In this document: piece by piece, positions 1 to 7,026 of the stretch
Layout: every line of letters starts with the position of its first letter
How positions within the stretch are numbered: the first letter of the stretch is position 1
NCBI GenBank assembly: GCA_900542285.1
Contig: UQNF01000015.1
Location: forward strand, 1-35,361
DNA from: an uncultured Clostridium sp.
GTDB lineage: Bacteria; Bacillota; Clostridia; Christensenellales; CAG-138
DNA length: 35,361 bases
Direction of reading: 5' to 3'
The notes under the pieces: model-generated
What the model was told of the DNA's origin: nothing
Seen by the model: the letters and a program-made list of their open reading frames with translations, nothing else
Databases searched by the model: none
Program-made: the position numbers and the translations under genes

Positions 1-85
1 TCTCATACTAATTTCCACTCAGGTTCCACTGTGGAAGTTACTTTGGGAATTCACGATATATTTAGCTTCACAAAAATGTGCGTCA

Positions 86-811
86 CTATAATCCCCTAAT
101 CTTTACAGTCTGCTCGAGATTGTATTCCGCATACTCATAGATAATTGTATCGAGTTCTTTCCTTGTTTCATCCGGCAGGCTGACCTTTTTCATATCTGCT
201 ATTGGCAATTTCAGCATTCGCCTGATCGCTTCAAGAGTCAAAGGTGCGACGCTCCTGCTCCCTGCTCCGCAGTAATCACACATTGCTCCGCCCATTGCTT
301 TGGAGAATCTTAGCTGTTTATCCCTTCTAAGATCTTTTCCGCAGAGAGCACATTCGGTTATCTTGGGTTCATACCCTGCTAACTTCAAGAACTTAACTGT
401 AAAGCACAGCTCAAGATCTATGGGATTATTATCGGTATATGCGATGAAGCTAAGCGTATAATAGCAGAGTTTAAATGCATCATCCCATCTGTTTGAAAGG
501 TATGTGAGCTTTTTACTCAGATGAAGTACCTGTTCCGCCGATTCATATTTCTCATAGTCCTCTCGTATCGGATAAAAGCTTTCAAGCAGGGTTGCAGTGG
601 ATATGGTATCGACCCCGACACGATTGAAGATGACGAATTCGGAATATGCGCATATTTCGCATGAAGCCGCAATAGGACTCCCCTTCTTTCGGCATCCGCG
701 AGCGGTAAGCGTAACGAGGCCGCGTTCAACGGTAAGAACGCTCATGACCCGATCGCTTTCCTTGTAATCGGAGTACTTAACAACTATTCCATGCAGGGTT
801 TCAAATGCCAT
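86..811 (-). CDS. recO: DNA repair/recombination mediator RecO
   Basis: RecO binds single-stranded DNA and, with RecR, loads RecA onto SSB-coated gaps; it acts in the cytoplasm. The protein is 241 residues, the usual family length. The N-terminus (MAFETLHGIVVKYSDYKESD) is a typical RecO OB-fold start. A four-cysteine zinc site follows in the C-terminal half (CALCG, then CDYCG about 25 residues later). An in-frame start 14 codons upstream (853) exists, but the ATG at 811 matches the family N-terminus and has AGGA about 12 bases upstream. It is the last gene of the yqfC-to-recO operon, after era, which is its normal place in Bacillota. The 85 bases beyond its stop show only a short inverted repeat (CTTCCACAGTGGAA type). 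Confidence 0.95.
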   Translation of the reverse strand: MAFETLHGIVVKYSDYKESDRVMSVLTVERGLVTLTARGCRKKGSPIAASCEICAYSEFVIFNRVGVDTISTATLLESFYPIREDYEKYESAEQVLHLSKKLTYLSNRWDDAFKLCYYTLSFIAYTDNNPIDLELCFTVKFLKLAGYEPKITECALCGKDLRRDKQLRFSKAMGGAMCDYCGAGSRSVAPLTLEAIRRMLKLPIADMKKVSLPDETRKELDTIIYEYAEYNLEQTVKIRGL

Positions 812-884
812 TCCATTTATTCCTAAACTATCATCACACTTTATCGGGAACAATTAATACTAAAGTATAGATCGGAGGTCTGTC

Positions 885-1025
885 ATGAACGAACGCAGCG
901 AACTCAGCAAAGCGCTTTGGACTCGCTTCACAAGAAGCGGAAGCATATCGGATTACTTGAGCTATATTGAAGCCTCGAAAGCAAATATTGCAATCAAAAA
1001 TTCGGATCAAAACCGAATTCCTTAA
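885..1025 (+). CDS. yqzL: small YqzL-like protein, encoded opposite to era and recO
   Basis: This is a 46-codon ORF, below the usual ORF-calling cutoff, with a strong ribosome site: CGGAGG six bases before ATG. The product carries LWTRFTRSGSISDYLSYIEA, which fits the W-x2-F-x2-(T/S)-G-x-I-x2-YL-x-Y signature I associate with the YqzL family (about 45-50 residues, function unknown). That family normally sits between era and recO, exactly this interval. Here, however, it reads on the plus strand while era and recO read on the minus strand, and its last 32 bases overlap the era 3' end. No clear sigma-A promoter is seen upstream. Position, ribosome site and motif support a real gene. The orientation is odd and the family call is from memory of the signature, not a search. 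Confidence 0.6.
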   Translation: MNERSELSKALWTRFTRSGSISDYLSYIEASKANIAIKNSDQNRIP

Positions 1026-1893
1026 GCGCTGCAGCACTGTTCCGCCAATCAGGACGCACCTTTACCCAAAGCTGGAGATTGACCTTTGTGCCGAAAAGCC
1101 ACTCGATATTGTGACGGGCATCGCTGCCGATCCGTTTGAGCATAGAACCGTTGCGCCCTATTATTATTCCCTTATGAGTATCCCTCTCGCAATAAATTGT
1201 TGCAAATACATCGTGTATGCCGTCATCGCGAAGCCGGATCTTGTCGATACCTACCCCAATGCCGTGGGGTATTTCCTCTCTTAACAGCTTTAGCGCAGTC
1301 TCTCGAATCATTTCGGTGCAGATCGACCACATGGGCTGATCGGTCACCATATCGTCCGGGAAATACTGCGGACCCTCGACAAGATAACCGTAAATGAGCT
1401 TTTCAAGCTTATCGACATTACGACCGGTCTCGGCGCTGATGGCGATAATATCATTGATCCAAGTCTCTTGCTCCAGTCTTTCTTTCATTATGCATATATC
1501 GTCCAAGCTGGCAAGGTCGGATTTATTAATGGCCGCGATGACCGGAGTTTTCTTGATCTTTTCTCTTAGGTTAGACAGCAGAAGTTCATCCTTTTCGCGA
1601 ATGCCCTTGGATGCATCGAACATGACGAGTACCGCTTCCACCTCGTTTATCGCATCGTATGCAACCTTAAGCATGTATTCGCCCAGGCGATTCTTAGGCG
1701 CAGTTACACCGGGAGTGTCGATAAAGACTATCTGATAGCTATGCCGTGTGACTACTCCCATTATTTTATTGCGTGTAGTCTGAGCCCGTTCCGATACAAT
1801 GCTAATCTTTTGGCCGACCAGCAGATTGAGAAGGGTAGATTTTCCGACATTCGGCGAACCGATTATAGTAACAAAGCCTGATTTATATGTCAT
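994..1893 (-). CDS. era: GTPase Era
   Basis: Era is an essential GTPase that binds the 3' end of 16S rRNA and helps mature the 30S subunit. The 299-residue length is standard. Visible motifs are G1 GSPNVGKS near the N-terminus, G3 DTPG (FIDTPGV), G4 NKSD, and G5 SAETG. A C-terminal KH domain contains GRNGSMLKRIG. The tail VKVRPDWRNSAAALKEFGF is typical of Era. I chose the ATG at 1893 (MTYKSGFVTIIG) over an in-frame start 16 codons upstream, because that extension would run into cdd. AAAGGA precedes the chosen ATG by about 11 bases. The start lies one base after the cdd stop, so the two are translationally coupled. Confidence 0.97.
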   Translation of the reverse strand: MTYKSGFVTIIGSPNVGKSTLLNLLVGQKISIVSERAQTTRNKIMGVVTRHSYQIVFIDTPGVTAPKNRLGEYMLKVAYDAINEVEAVLVMFDASKGIREKDELLLSNLREKIKKTPVIAAINKSDLASLDDICIMKERLEQETWINDIIAISAETGRNVDKLEKLIYGYLVEGPQYFPDDMVTDQPMWSICTEMIRETALKLLREEIPHGIGVGIDKIRLRDDGIHDVFATIYCERDTHKGIIIGRNGSMLKRIGSDARHNIEWLFGTKVNLQLWVKVRPDWRNSAAALKEFGFDPNF

Positions 1894-1894
1894 A

Positions 1895-2323
1895 TCATTC
1901 CATATCCTTTTTAGTAAACACCATTGGAATAAGTTCGGCAAGCGTCATAACAACGTATTTCCCATCCCTGTCAGCACATATAACCGTCATATCGGCCTCG
2001 CAGAACTCCGCCAGCACCTGTCTGCACACTCCGCACGGAGGCGTTGGATTCTTGCTGTCGGATACAATAGCGATGGCCCTGAAGCTGCGTTCTCCCTGGG
2101 ATACTGCAGTAAACAGAGCGGTACGTTCTGCGCAGTTGGTGGGCGTATAGGCAGCATTCTCGATATTGCAGCCCGGATAGATCCTACCCGACTTACCCTC
2201 CAGCGCAGCTCCGACACGGAAGCCGGAATACGGCGCATATGCCCTTTCCCTTGCTGAGAAGGCCTGTGCGATCAATTCTCCAATTCTTTCTTCACTAATA
2301 GCAGACTGTTCTTGACTTCTCAC
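1895..2323 (-). CDS. cdd: cytidine deaminase
   Basis: The enzyme hydrolytically deaminates cytidine and deoxycytidine to uridines in pyrimidine salvage. It is 142 residues, near the usual 130-140 of tetrameric bacterial enzymes. The zinc and catalytic motifs are CNIENAAYTPTNCAERTA (Cys plus Glu) and PPCGVCRQVL. The start codon is GTG, whose G overlaps the last base of the ybeY stop codon. AGGAG lies about 11 bases upstream. In Bacillus the same operon carries dgkA between ybeY and cdd; here that gene is absent and cdd abuts ybeY directly. Confidence 0.95.
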   Translation of the reverse strand: MRSQEQSAISEERIGELIAQAFSARERAYAPYSGFRVGAALEGKSGRIYPGCNIENAAYTPTNCAERTALFTAVSQGERSFRAIAIVSDSKNPTPPCGVCRQVLAEFCEADMTVICADRDGKYVVMTLAELIPMVFTKKDME

Positions 2324-2802
2324 TAAACCCTTATACTCCTATTCTTTGCAGATAATTCTATTCCCTCGACTATACTGCGCTGAACCGGAAGCATAATCTG
2401 TTCATCCTCCGGACGCATATGGTCATAGCCAAGCAGATGAAGCACGCCATGTACAGTCAGAAAAAGGATCTCCCTTTCGGTCGAATGGCCTAAAGCTTTC
2501 GCCTGTTCTCTTGCCCTGGGGATCGATATCATAATATCGCCAAGGAAGCCATCCGGTGGTGCGAGCAGATCGTCGCCCTCATCGGCAGGAAAGCTCAGCA
2601 CATCTGTCGTCCTATCGACCGAGCGATACTCCCTATTGTACTCATGAATGTTTTCATCTGTCGTAAGTACGACCGACAAAAACCTGCTCTCAGCATTTTC
2701 GTGCTTAAGCGCCGCATTTGCCGCAAGCTCAACGGCAGAGCGCACGCCTTCATCCTCTTCGATTCCCACAAAGCTTATATTTGCGGCATTCTTCTTTTCC
2801 AT
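2323..2802 (-). CDS. ybeY: rRNA maturation endoribonuclease YbeY
   Basis: YbeY is a single-strand-specific metallo-endoribonuclease involved in 16S rRNA 3' processing and ribosome quality control. The protein is 159 residues. The hallmark zinc motif HGVLHLLGYDH is present at about residues 120-130, followed by MRPEDEQIM. The upstream motif TTDVLSFP is also family-typical. The ATG at 2802 is preceded by GGAGG about 10 bases upstream and begins 2 bases after the pgpH stop. The cdd start overlaps its stop by one base, so all three genes appear translationally coupled. Confidence 0.96.
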   Translation of the reverse strand: MEKKNAANISFVGIEEDEGVRSAVELAANAALKHENAESRFLSVVLTTDENIHEYNREYRSVDRTTDVLSFPADEGDDLLAPPDGFLGDIMISIPRAREQAKALGHSTEREILFLTVHGVLHLLGYDHMRPEDEQIMLPVQRSIVEGIELSAKNRSIRV

Positions 2803-2804
2803 TC

Positions 2805-4346
2805 TTAATAATCCTCCGGATCGGGATACTCAATGCGCTCATGGTATTGCGCGGTCAGGGTATTGACAAAGCTCTCTTCAATAACCTTGACATCACGGGC
2901 AGTGAGCGGACATTCACTAAGCTGTCCATCCCTTTTTAGCCAGATAGCCGATATAACGTCCCTAACCTTAGCTTCGATGCTCTCTCGATTCTGATCCTTG
3001 AGCGAACGCACGGCTGCTTCGCAGCAATCCGCAAGCATCAGTATTCCGGACTCCTTCGAGGAAGGCTTGGAAGCCTTGTAGCGGTAATCGTCTTCGTTGA
3101 CGGGTGCGCCGTTAGCCTGCTGGATTGCCTTATTATAGAAATACATTACCGTTGAATTGCCGTGGTGTTCGGCGCATATTCTGATGACATCGCTCGGCAG
3201 CTTATTTTTGGTAAGCAGCGTTACGCCATCCTTTCTGTGGGCAATTATACGCTCTGCGCTCTCTATCGGAGTAAGCGTATCATGAATATTGACCCCTCGC
3301 TGGTTCTCGATAAAATGCATGGGACTTCTTAGCTTGCCAACGTCGTGATAGTAGCCGGCAGTTTTGCAGAGAAGCGAATTTGCCCCGATAAGCTCGGCAG
3401 CTGTTTCCGCAAGCGAGGAGACCAGCATTGAATGATGATATGTACCCGGGGCTTCCACCATCAGCCGCTTGATCAATGGGCTGTTATTATTCATAAGCTC
3501 GTTGAGCCTTGAATCAGTGGCTACATCAAACACTATTTCAAATATCGGCATTAGCCCCGTTGCGACAACGCCGCAAATAATTCCGCTTCCAAACTGCCAG
3601 AGCACCGGCATGACAATTCCTTCAAAGCTTCTTGAAGCCACAGCTTGTACGCACAAAAACACCAATGCGGAAGCAAGTCCACCAGCAAGTCCAGAAACGA
3701 TAGGAGCCATTCGTCCATATTTTGGCTTAACAGTATATATAGCAGTAAAGCCACCGGCAAACTGTGCCAGTGCCACTCCCAGAGGTATCCATGCGTCAGC
3801 TATGTATGATCCTGATTCTGCGTTAAACACGGGTGAAAAAGCCAGAAATCCGCCTATCAGCGCGCCGGACAAAGCAACTGCATATGCCGCTCGCCTATCC
3901 ACCAGTACGGAGGACAGTATAGCCGCAAGAAGCATCATGCTGAAGCAGCCAGACACAAGCGTCGTTAACAGGCTCAGCAGCGCGCCAAGCGACAGCATGG
4001 ACATTACTATCAGCAGATTCTTTGGCGTCCTAACCAGCTCATTCTCGTTCTGAAAAAGATAAAAGCAAAGCCCTAATACGGATGCAGCTGCCGCCGCCAC
4101 GGAGATTAGAAGCATGATCACAAACGGGAGCGCCGCTTCCGTATCCTGTGTTATGCTATCCGCATCAAGCTGGAGCCTCAAATACAGCGAGAGAGATATT
4201 ATCACTACTGCGGCTGCAACAACAAGCGCAAAGGCCAGCAGACGCATACGCTTGTCATCCCGTTTTTTGGGCGTGCGCTTTGTTTTCGCTCCATCCGGGC
4301 GATCCTCGATAGCGCGCACTGTCGTTTTACTCAATCTTAATCCCAT
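2805..4346 (-). CDS. PgpH/YqfF-like HD-domain membrane phosphodiesterase lacking the extracytoplasmic sensor
   Basis: PgpH-family proteins hydrolyse cyclic di-AMP through a cytoplasmic HD domain. This one has a short basic cytoplasmic head, a first membrane segment (about residues 35-57), and only about 15 polar residues before the next one. Several further membrane segments reach about residue 280. An HDIG-type catalytic domain follows, with the motifs GTYHHSMLVS, YYHDVGKL, HRKDG and EHHGNS. The usual family length is about 700 residues with a large extracytoplasmic 7TMR-HDED domain after the first segment. At 513 residues that domain is missing, while the membrane bundle and catalytic domain look intact. 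The start has GGAGG five bases before ATG, so the short form is not a start-choice error. It keeps the normal phoH-pgpH-ybeY order. Confidence 0.88.
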   Translation of the reverse strand: MGLRLSKTTVRAIEDRPDGAKTKRTPKKRDDKRMRLLAFALVVAAAVVIISLSLYLRLQLDADSITQDTEAALPFVIMLLISVAAAAASVLGLCFYLFQNENELVRTPKNLLIVMSMLSLGALLSLLTTLVSGCFSMMLLAAILSSVLVDRRAAYAVALSGALIGGFLAFSPVFNAESGSYIADAWIPLGVALAQFAGGFTAIYTVKPKYGRMAPIVSGLAGGLASALVFLCVQAVASRSFEGIVMPVLWQFGSGIICGVVATGLMPIFEIVFDVATDSRLNELMNNNSPLIKRLMVEAPGTYHHSMLVSSLAETAAELIGANSLLCKTAGYYHDVGKLRSPMHFIENQRGVNIHDTLTPIESAERIIAHRKDGVTLLTKNKLPSDVIRICAEHHGNSTVMYFYNKAIQQANGAPVNEDDYRYKASKPSSKESGILMLADCCEAAVRSLKDQNRESIEAKVRDVISAIWLKRDGQLSECPLTARDVKVIEESFVNTLTAQYHERIEYPDPEDY

Positions 4347-4379
4347 ATTACCTCCGAATTAGACGGCGTCACCGATAGG

Positions 4380-5396
4380 TCAATGTTCATCCGTTTGAGA
4401 ATTTCTTCTCTCAGCTGCGCGTTCGGAAGCTTTTTCGTATGCCTGAACGATGCGCTGCACCATCTCATGACGCACAACATCCCTTGCCGTCAGCCTTACT
4501 ATCTCTATGCCTTCAACATCCTTAAGGACATGAATAGCGTTAATTAATCCGCTTTTTTTCTCGGCCGGAAGGTCGATCTGCGTAATGTCACCGGTAACAA
4601 CAACCCTTGAGCCTTCGCCAAACCTCGTCAGGAACATTTTCATCTGTTCAATGGTGCAGTTCTGAGCTTCATCAAGAATAATGTAAGCATCGTTCAGCGT
4701 CCTGCCTCTCATATAGGCAAGCGGAGCGACTTCGATTGCGCCGCGCTCGGAGAGCGTTCTGAAGTTCTCCGCCCCCAGGAAATCGTATAGCGCATCATAA
4801 AGCGGGCGCAGATACGGATCGACCTTGTTTTGAAGATCGCCGGGCAGGAAGCCAAGCTTTTCTCCGGCCTCTACCGCAGGCCTTGTGAGGATTATCCTCG
4901 AAACCTCCTTATTCTTAAACGCAAGCACCGCCATGGCGACTGCAAGATATGTTTTGCCCGTGCCTGCCGGACCGACTCCAAAGACTACCGTCCTGCGTTT
5001 GAGAGCATTAATGTACCTTTTTTGGCCAATAGTCTTGCATTTAATCTGCTTGCCCCTGTTGGTAAACGCAATAACATCGTCTGCAAGCTCCAATATCAGG
5101 TCCGAGTTGCCCTCTCTTGCAAGATCGATAGCATAGCGAATTCTGCCCCTGTCTATTTTTTCATCTCTTCTGATGAGCGCAAGCAGCTTTTCAACTACGC
5201 TTGCGGCGATCTGTACCGCTTCCTCCTCGCCTTCAATGATGATGCTCTCGGAATCCGAGCGGATCGCCGCGCCCGTTTCAGCTTCTATCACCTTGAGGTT
5301 TTCGTCAAAGGCTCCAAACAGCCTGATTATCTCGTCCATAGATTCGATCTCGACCGTGGTGCTATAGTTTTCTTCCATCTGTAATCGCCGAATCAT
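4380..5396 (-). CDS. phoH: PhoH-like P-loop ATPase
   Basis: This is a cytoplasmic ATPase of the PhoH family, related to the helicase ATPase core and suspected to act on RNA alongside YbeY. The 338 residues include an N-terminal KH-like region (residues about 10-75) and a P-loop domain with Walker A GPAGTGKTYLA near residue 142. Walker B/DEAQ is AYIILDEAQNCT, and the sensor region is RVVVTGDITQIDLP. I kept the ATG at 5396 because AAAGGGG lies close before it. An alternative ATG at 5378 lacks a ribosome site. It sits 18 bases after yqfD and 33 bases before pgpH, as in other spore formers. Confidence 0.94.
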   Translation of the reverse strand: MIRRLQMEENYSTTVEIESMDEIIRLFGAFDENLKVIEAETGAAIRSDSESIIIEGEEEAVQIAASVVEKLLALIRRDEKIDRGRIRYAIDLAREGNSDLILELADDVIAFTNRGKQIKCKTIGQKRYINALKRRTVVFGVGPAGTGKTYLAVAMAVLAFKNKEVSRIILTRPAVEAGEKLGFLPGDLQNKVDPYLRPLYDALYDFLGAENFRTLSERGAIEVAPLAYMRGRTLNDAYIILDEAQNCTIEQMKMFLTRFGEGSRVVVTGDITQIDLPAEKKSGLINAIHVLKDVEGIEIVRLTARDVVRHEMVQRIVQAYEKASERAAERRNSQTDEH

Positions 5397-5414
5397 TCGG
5401 CCCCTTTCACAATA

Positions 5415-6584
5415 CTATTCGGTTTGGATGCATCTGGCGCATCCAATGCTTTCTATCGTTATTATGTTCATTATGGCAAGCATGGTTCCGTCATCCTGTA
5501 TGATGTACTCGGTTTTCTTTGCGGTTATTCTCGCATCGCCGGGAACCACTCTTTTTAGCTTTTCCTCGAGAAGGAATGAAGCCTGCTGTTCCATCTCGTC
5601 TCTTGAGAGCTTCGCTTCACCGGGTATGAGCTCATATGCCGTCCCTTCCGTGACGGTTACCGGAATACCAGCAGGCGTAAGCACCCTTTGGCTTCCAAAC
5701 TCCTGCTCATAATCCCGATACGGAATACTGCTTGTAACACTGACGAACAAAGCCTCGATGCGGTTGATCGTCAGGCTGTTTCCAGTCCTGATAAGCTTTG
5801 TTGCCATAGGCTCGACAACAGAAGTGAATCTATATGCGACCTCGGCAATTATCTCTCCCTTTGCCCGTACAAAAACATTGCTTTCGCTTCCCTCTGGGGT
5901 GATATCTCCGCTTATTAGCAGCGTACCGCGCTTTACCGTCTGTCCCTTTGTCGCCAAAGCCCTTCCGTCCTCGGCAACTATGGATATTATTGTACAATCC
6001 TTATCTGCATAAATGCTGGCAGGGGTAGTATCATCGTCCTTATCAACTATGGAGTTCGCTTCACGAATGACGACCTTCACCAATACGCCGTTCGGCCTGA
6101 TGTCCGCATAGCAAATACGCTCGTCCATTCTCAGCAGGTTTTCCCTAACAAGCAGATAATCGATATCGTGCAAATGCATCCCGATATGTATGCCCGATTC
6201 TGCAAGTACAGTGCTGACATTCTCCCTGTCTATCACATCGCAGCCGTCTATTTCAATAAACAAAACAAGCCGTGACATGACTGACAAAACTGTAAGCCCC
6301 AGCATGAGTGTAACAAACAGGGATAATCTCGACAAAATAAGGTGCTTGGCTTTCGTCAACCCCGTTTCAGCTATCAGCTTGAGCTCGCATCCGCATTCTT
6401 CGGCAATTACTTTTGCCGCAGGCAGTTTTTTTGTTCGAATATAAGCAGTAAGCGAACTACCGTCGAGCTTAATGATGTCGTGAACGGCAATCCCTTCAGC
6501 GATCAAAGCATTGACGGTACGCTCGACCCTTGTCCCCCTAATACCTATTCTAACATAACCTGAGAGAAATTTCCACTGTTTCAT
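5415..6584 (-). CDS. yqfD: sporulation protein YqfD (YqfD/SpoIV-associated family)
   Basis: YqfD is a membrane protein of the mother-cell sporulation programme in Bacillus; its biochemical role is not established. The 389-residue length matches the family. The N-terminal domain opens with KFLSGYVRIGIRG. One clear membrane segment lies at about residues 88-112 (LSLFVTLMLGLTVLSVMSRL). A long extracytoplasmic part follows, with the family pattern of a FtsQ/POTRA-like element (IDGCDVIDRENVSTVLAESG, then RENLLRMDERICYADIRPNG). AAGGGA, inside the end of yqfC, serves as its ribosome site. It lies 6 bases downstream of yqfC, a conserved pair. Confidence 0.93.
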   Translation of the reverse strand: MKQWKFLSGYVRIGIRGTRVERTVNALIAEGIAVHDIIKLDGSSLTAYIRTKKLPAAKVIAEECGCELKLIAETGLTKAKHLILSRLSLFVTLMLGLTVLSVMSRLVLFIEIDGCDVIDRENVSTVLAESGIHIGMHLHDIDYLLVRENLLRMDERICYADIRPNGVLVKVVIREANSIVDKDDDTTPASIYADKDCTIISIVAEDGRALATKGQTVKRGTLLISGDITPEGSESNVFVRAKGEIIAEVAYRFTSVVEPMATKLIRTGNSLTINRIEALFVSVTSSIPYRDYEQEFGSQRVLTPAGIPVTVTEGTAYELIPGEAKLSRDEMEQQASFLLEEKLKRVVPGDARITAKKTEYIIQDDGTMLAIMNIITIESIGCARCIQTE

Positions 6585-6590
6585 ATACGG

Positions 6591-6902
6591 TTATCCCTTA
6601 TTCTTTAGATTTTCGTAGAACAATCCGCAGATCTCCCCATAGATTATTACCGATTCACAGTCCGCAAGCCTGATATCCATATTTCTCCCCTCAATTCTTA
6701 GAATACCGAGTTTTGAATACAGTCTGATGCAGTTTTGCGTAAACTCCAGCACTCCGCAATGGTTTTCGACCTCCATCAGCTCTCCGCCCCACCATCTGAT
6801 GCATGGCTTTTCCGCATCGTTAAGAAGCGAGAGCCTCGAAGACCTTGCCCTCTTCTGTTTTTGATTAACTTCTCCAACAGTTGTTTGCAAATCATTTCTC
6901 AT
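6591..6902 (-). CDS. yqfC: YabP/YqfC-family sporulation protein
   Basis: This 103-residue protein belongs to the YabP/YqfC family, small beta-rich proteins made during sporulation. The recognisable core is VENHCGVLEFTQNCIRLYSK followed by LGILRIEGRNMDIR. The N-terminal third is basic and hydrophilic. It is the first gene of the minus-strand operon and is followed 6 bases later by yqfD, its usual partner. The assigned ATG has no clear Shine-Dalgarno sequence, so the exact start is uncertain. It is divergent from copA, with 124 bases between them. Confidence 0.88.
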   Translation of the reverse strand: MRNDLQTTVGEVNQKQKRARSSRLSLLNDAEKPCIRWWGGELMEVENHCGVLEFTQNCIRLYSKLGILRIEGRNMDIRLADCESVIIYGEICGLFYENLKNKG

Positions 6903-6960
6903 ATGAAATGGTATGCAGCTTGGCTATTGAGCATTCGCGCAGCGATGTTATAAACAGTGC

Positions 6961-6989
6961 TTGCGCAGTAAAGAATAATGTTGTAAAAT
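6961..6989 (+). promoter_or_regulatory. putative sigma-A promoter of copA
   Basis: TTGCGC (6961-6966), 17 bases, then TAAAAT (6984-6989). It lies 38 bases before the copA start. No CopY box or clear CsoR-type operator is seen around it. Confidence 0.5.
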
Positions 6990-7026
6990 CGGACTGGACT
7001 TATAAACAATGTAGGGATGTGTTTTC

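Noticed and set aside
834..1037. 67-codon minus-strand ORF between era and recO
   Set aside because: It is the antisense shadow of the yqzL-like gene and the era end; no ribosome site and an unconvincing protein.
6908..6915. Sigma-E-like -10 (CATACCAT on the minus strand) before yqfC
   Set aside because: It would place the transcription start on top of the assigned start codon, and no good -35 is seen. It is possible only if the true start codon is downstream.
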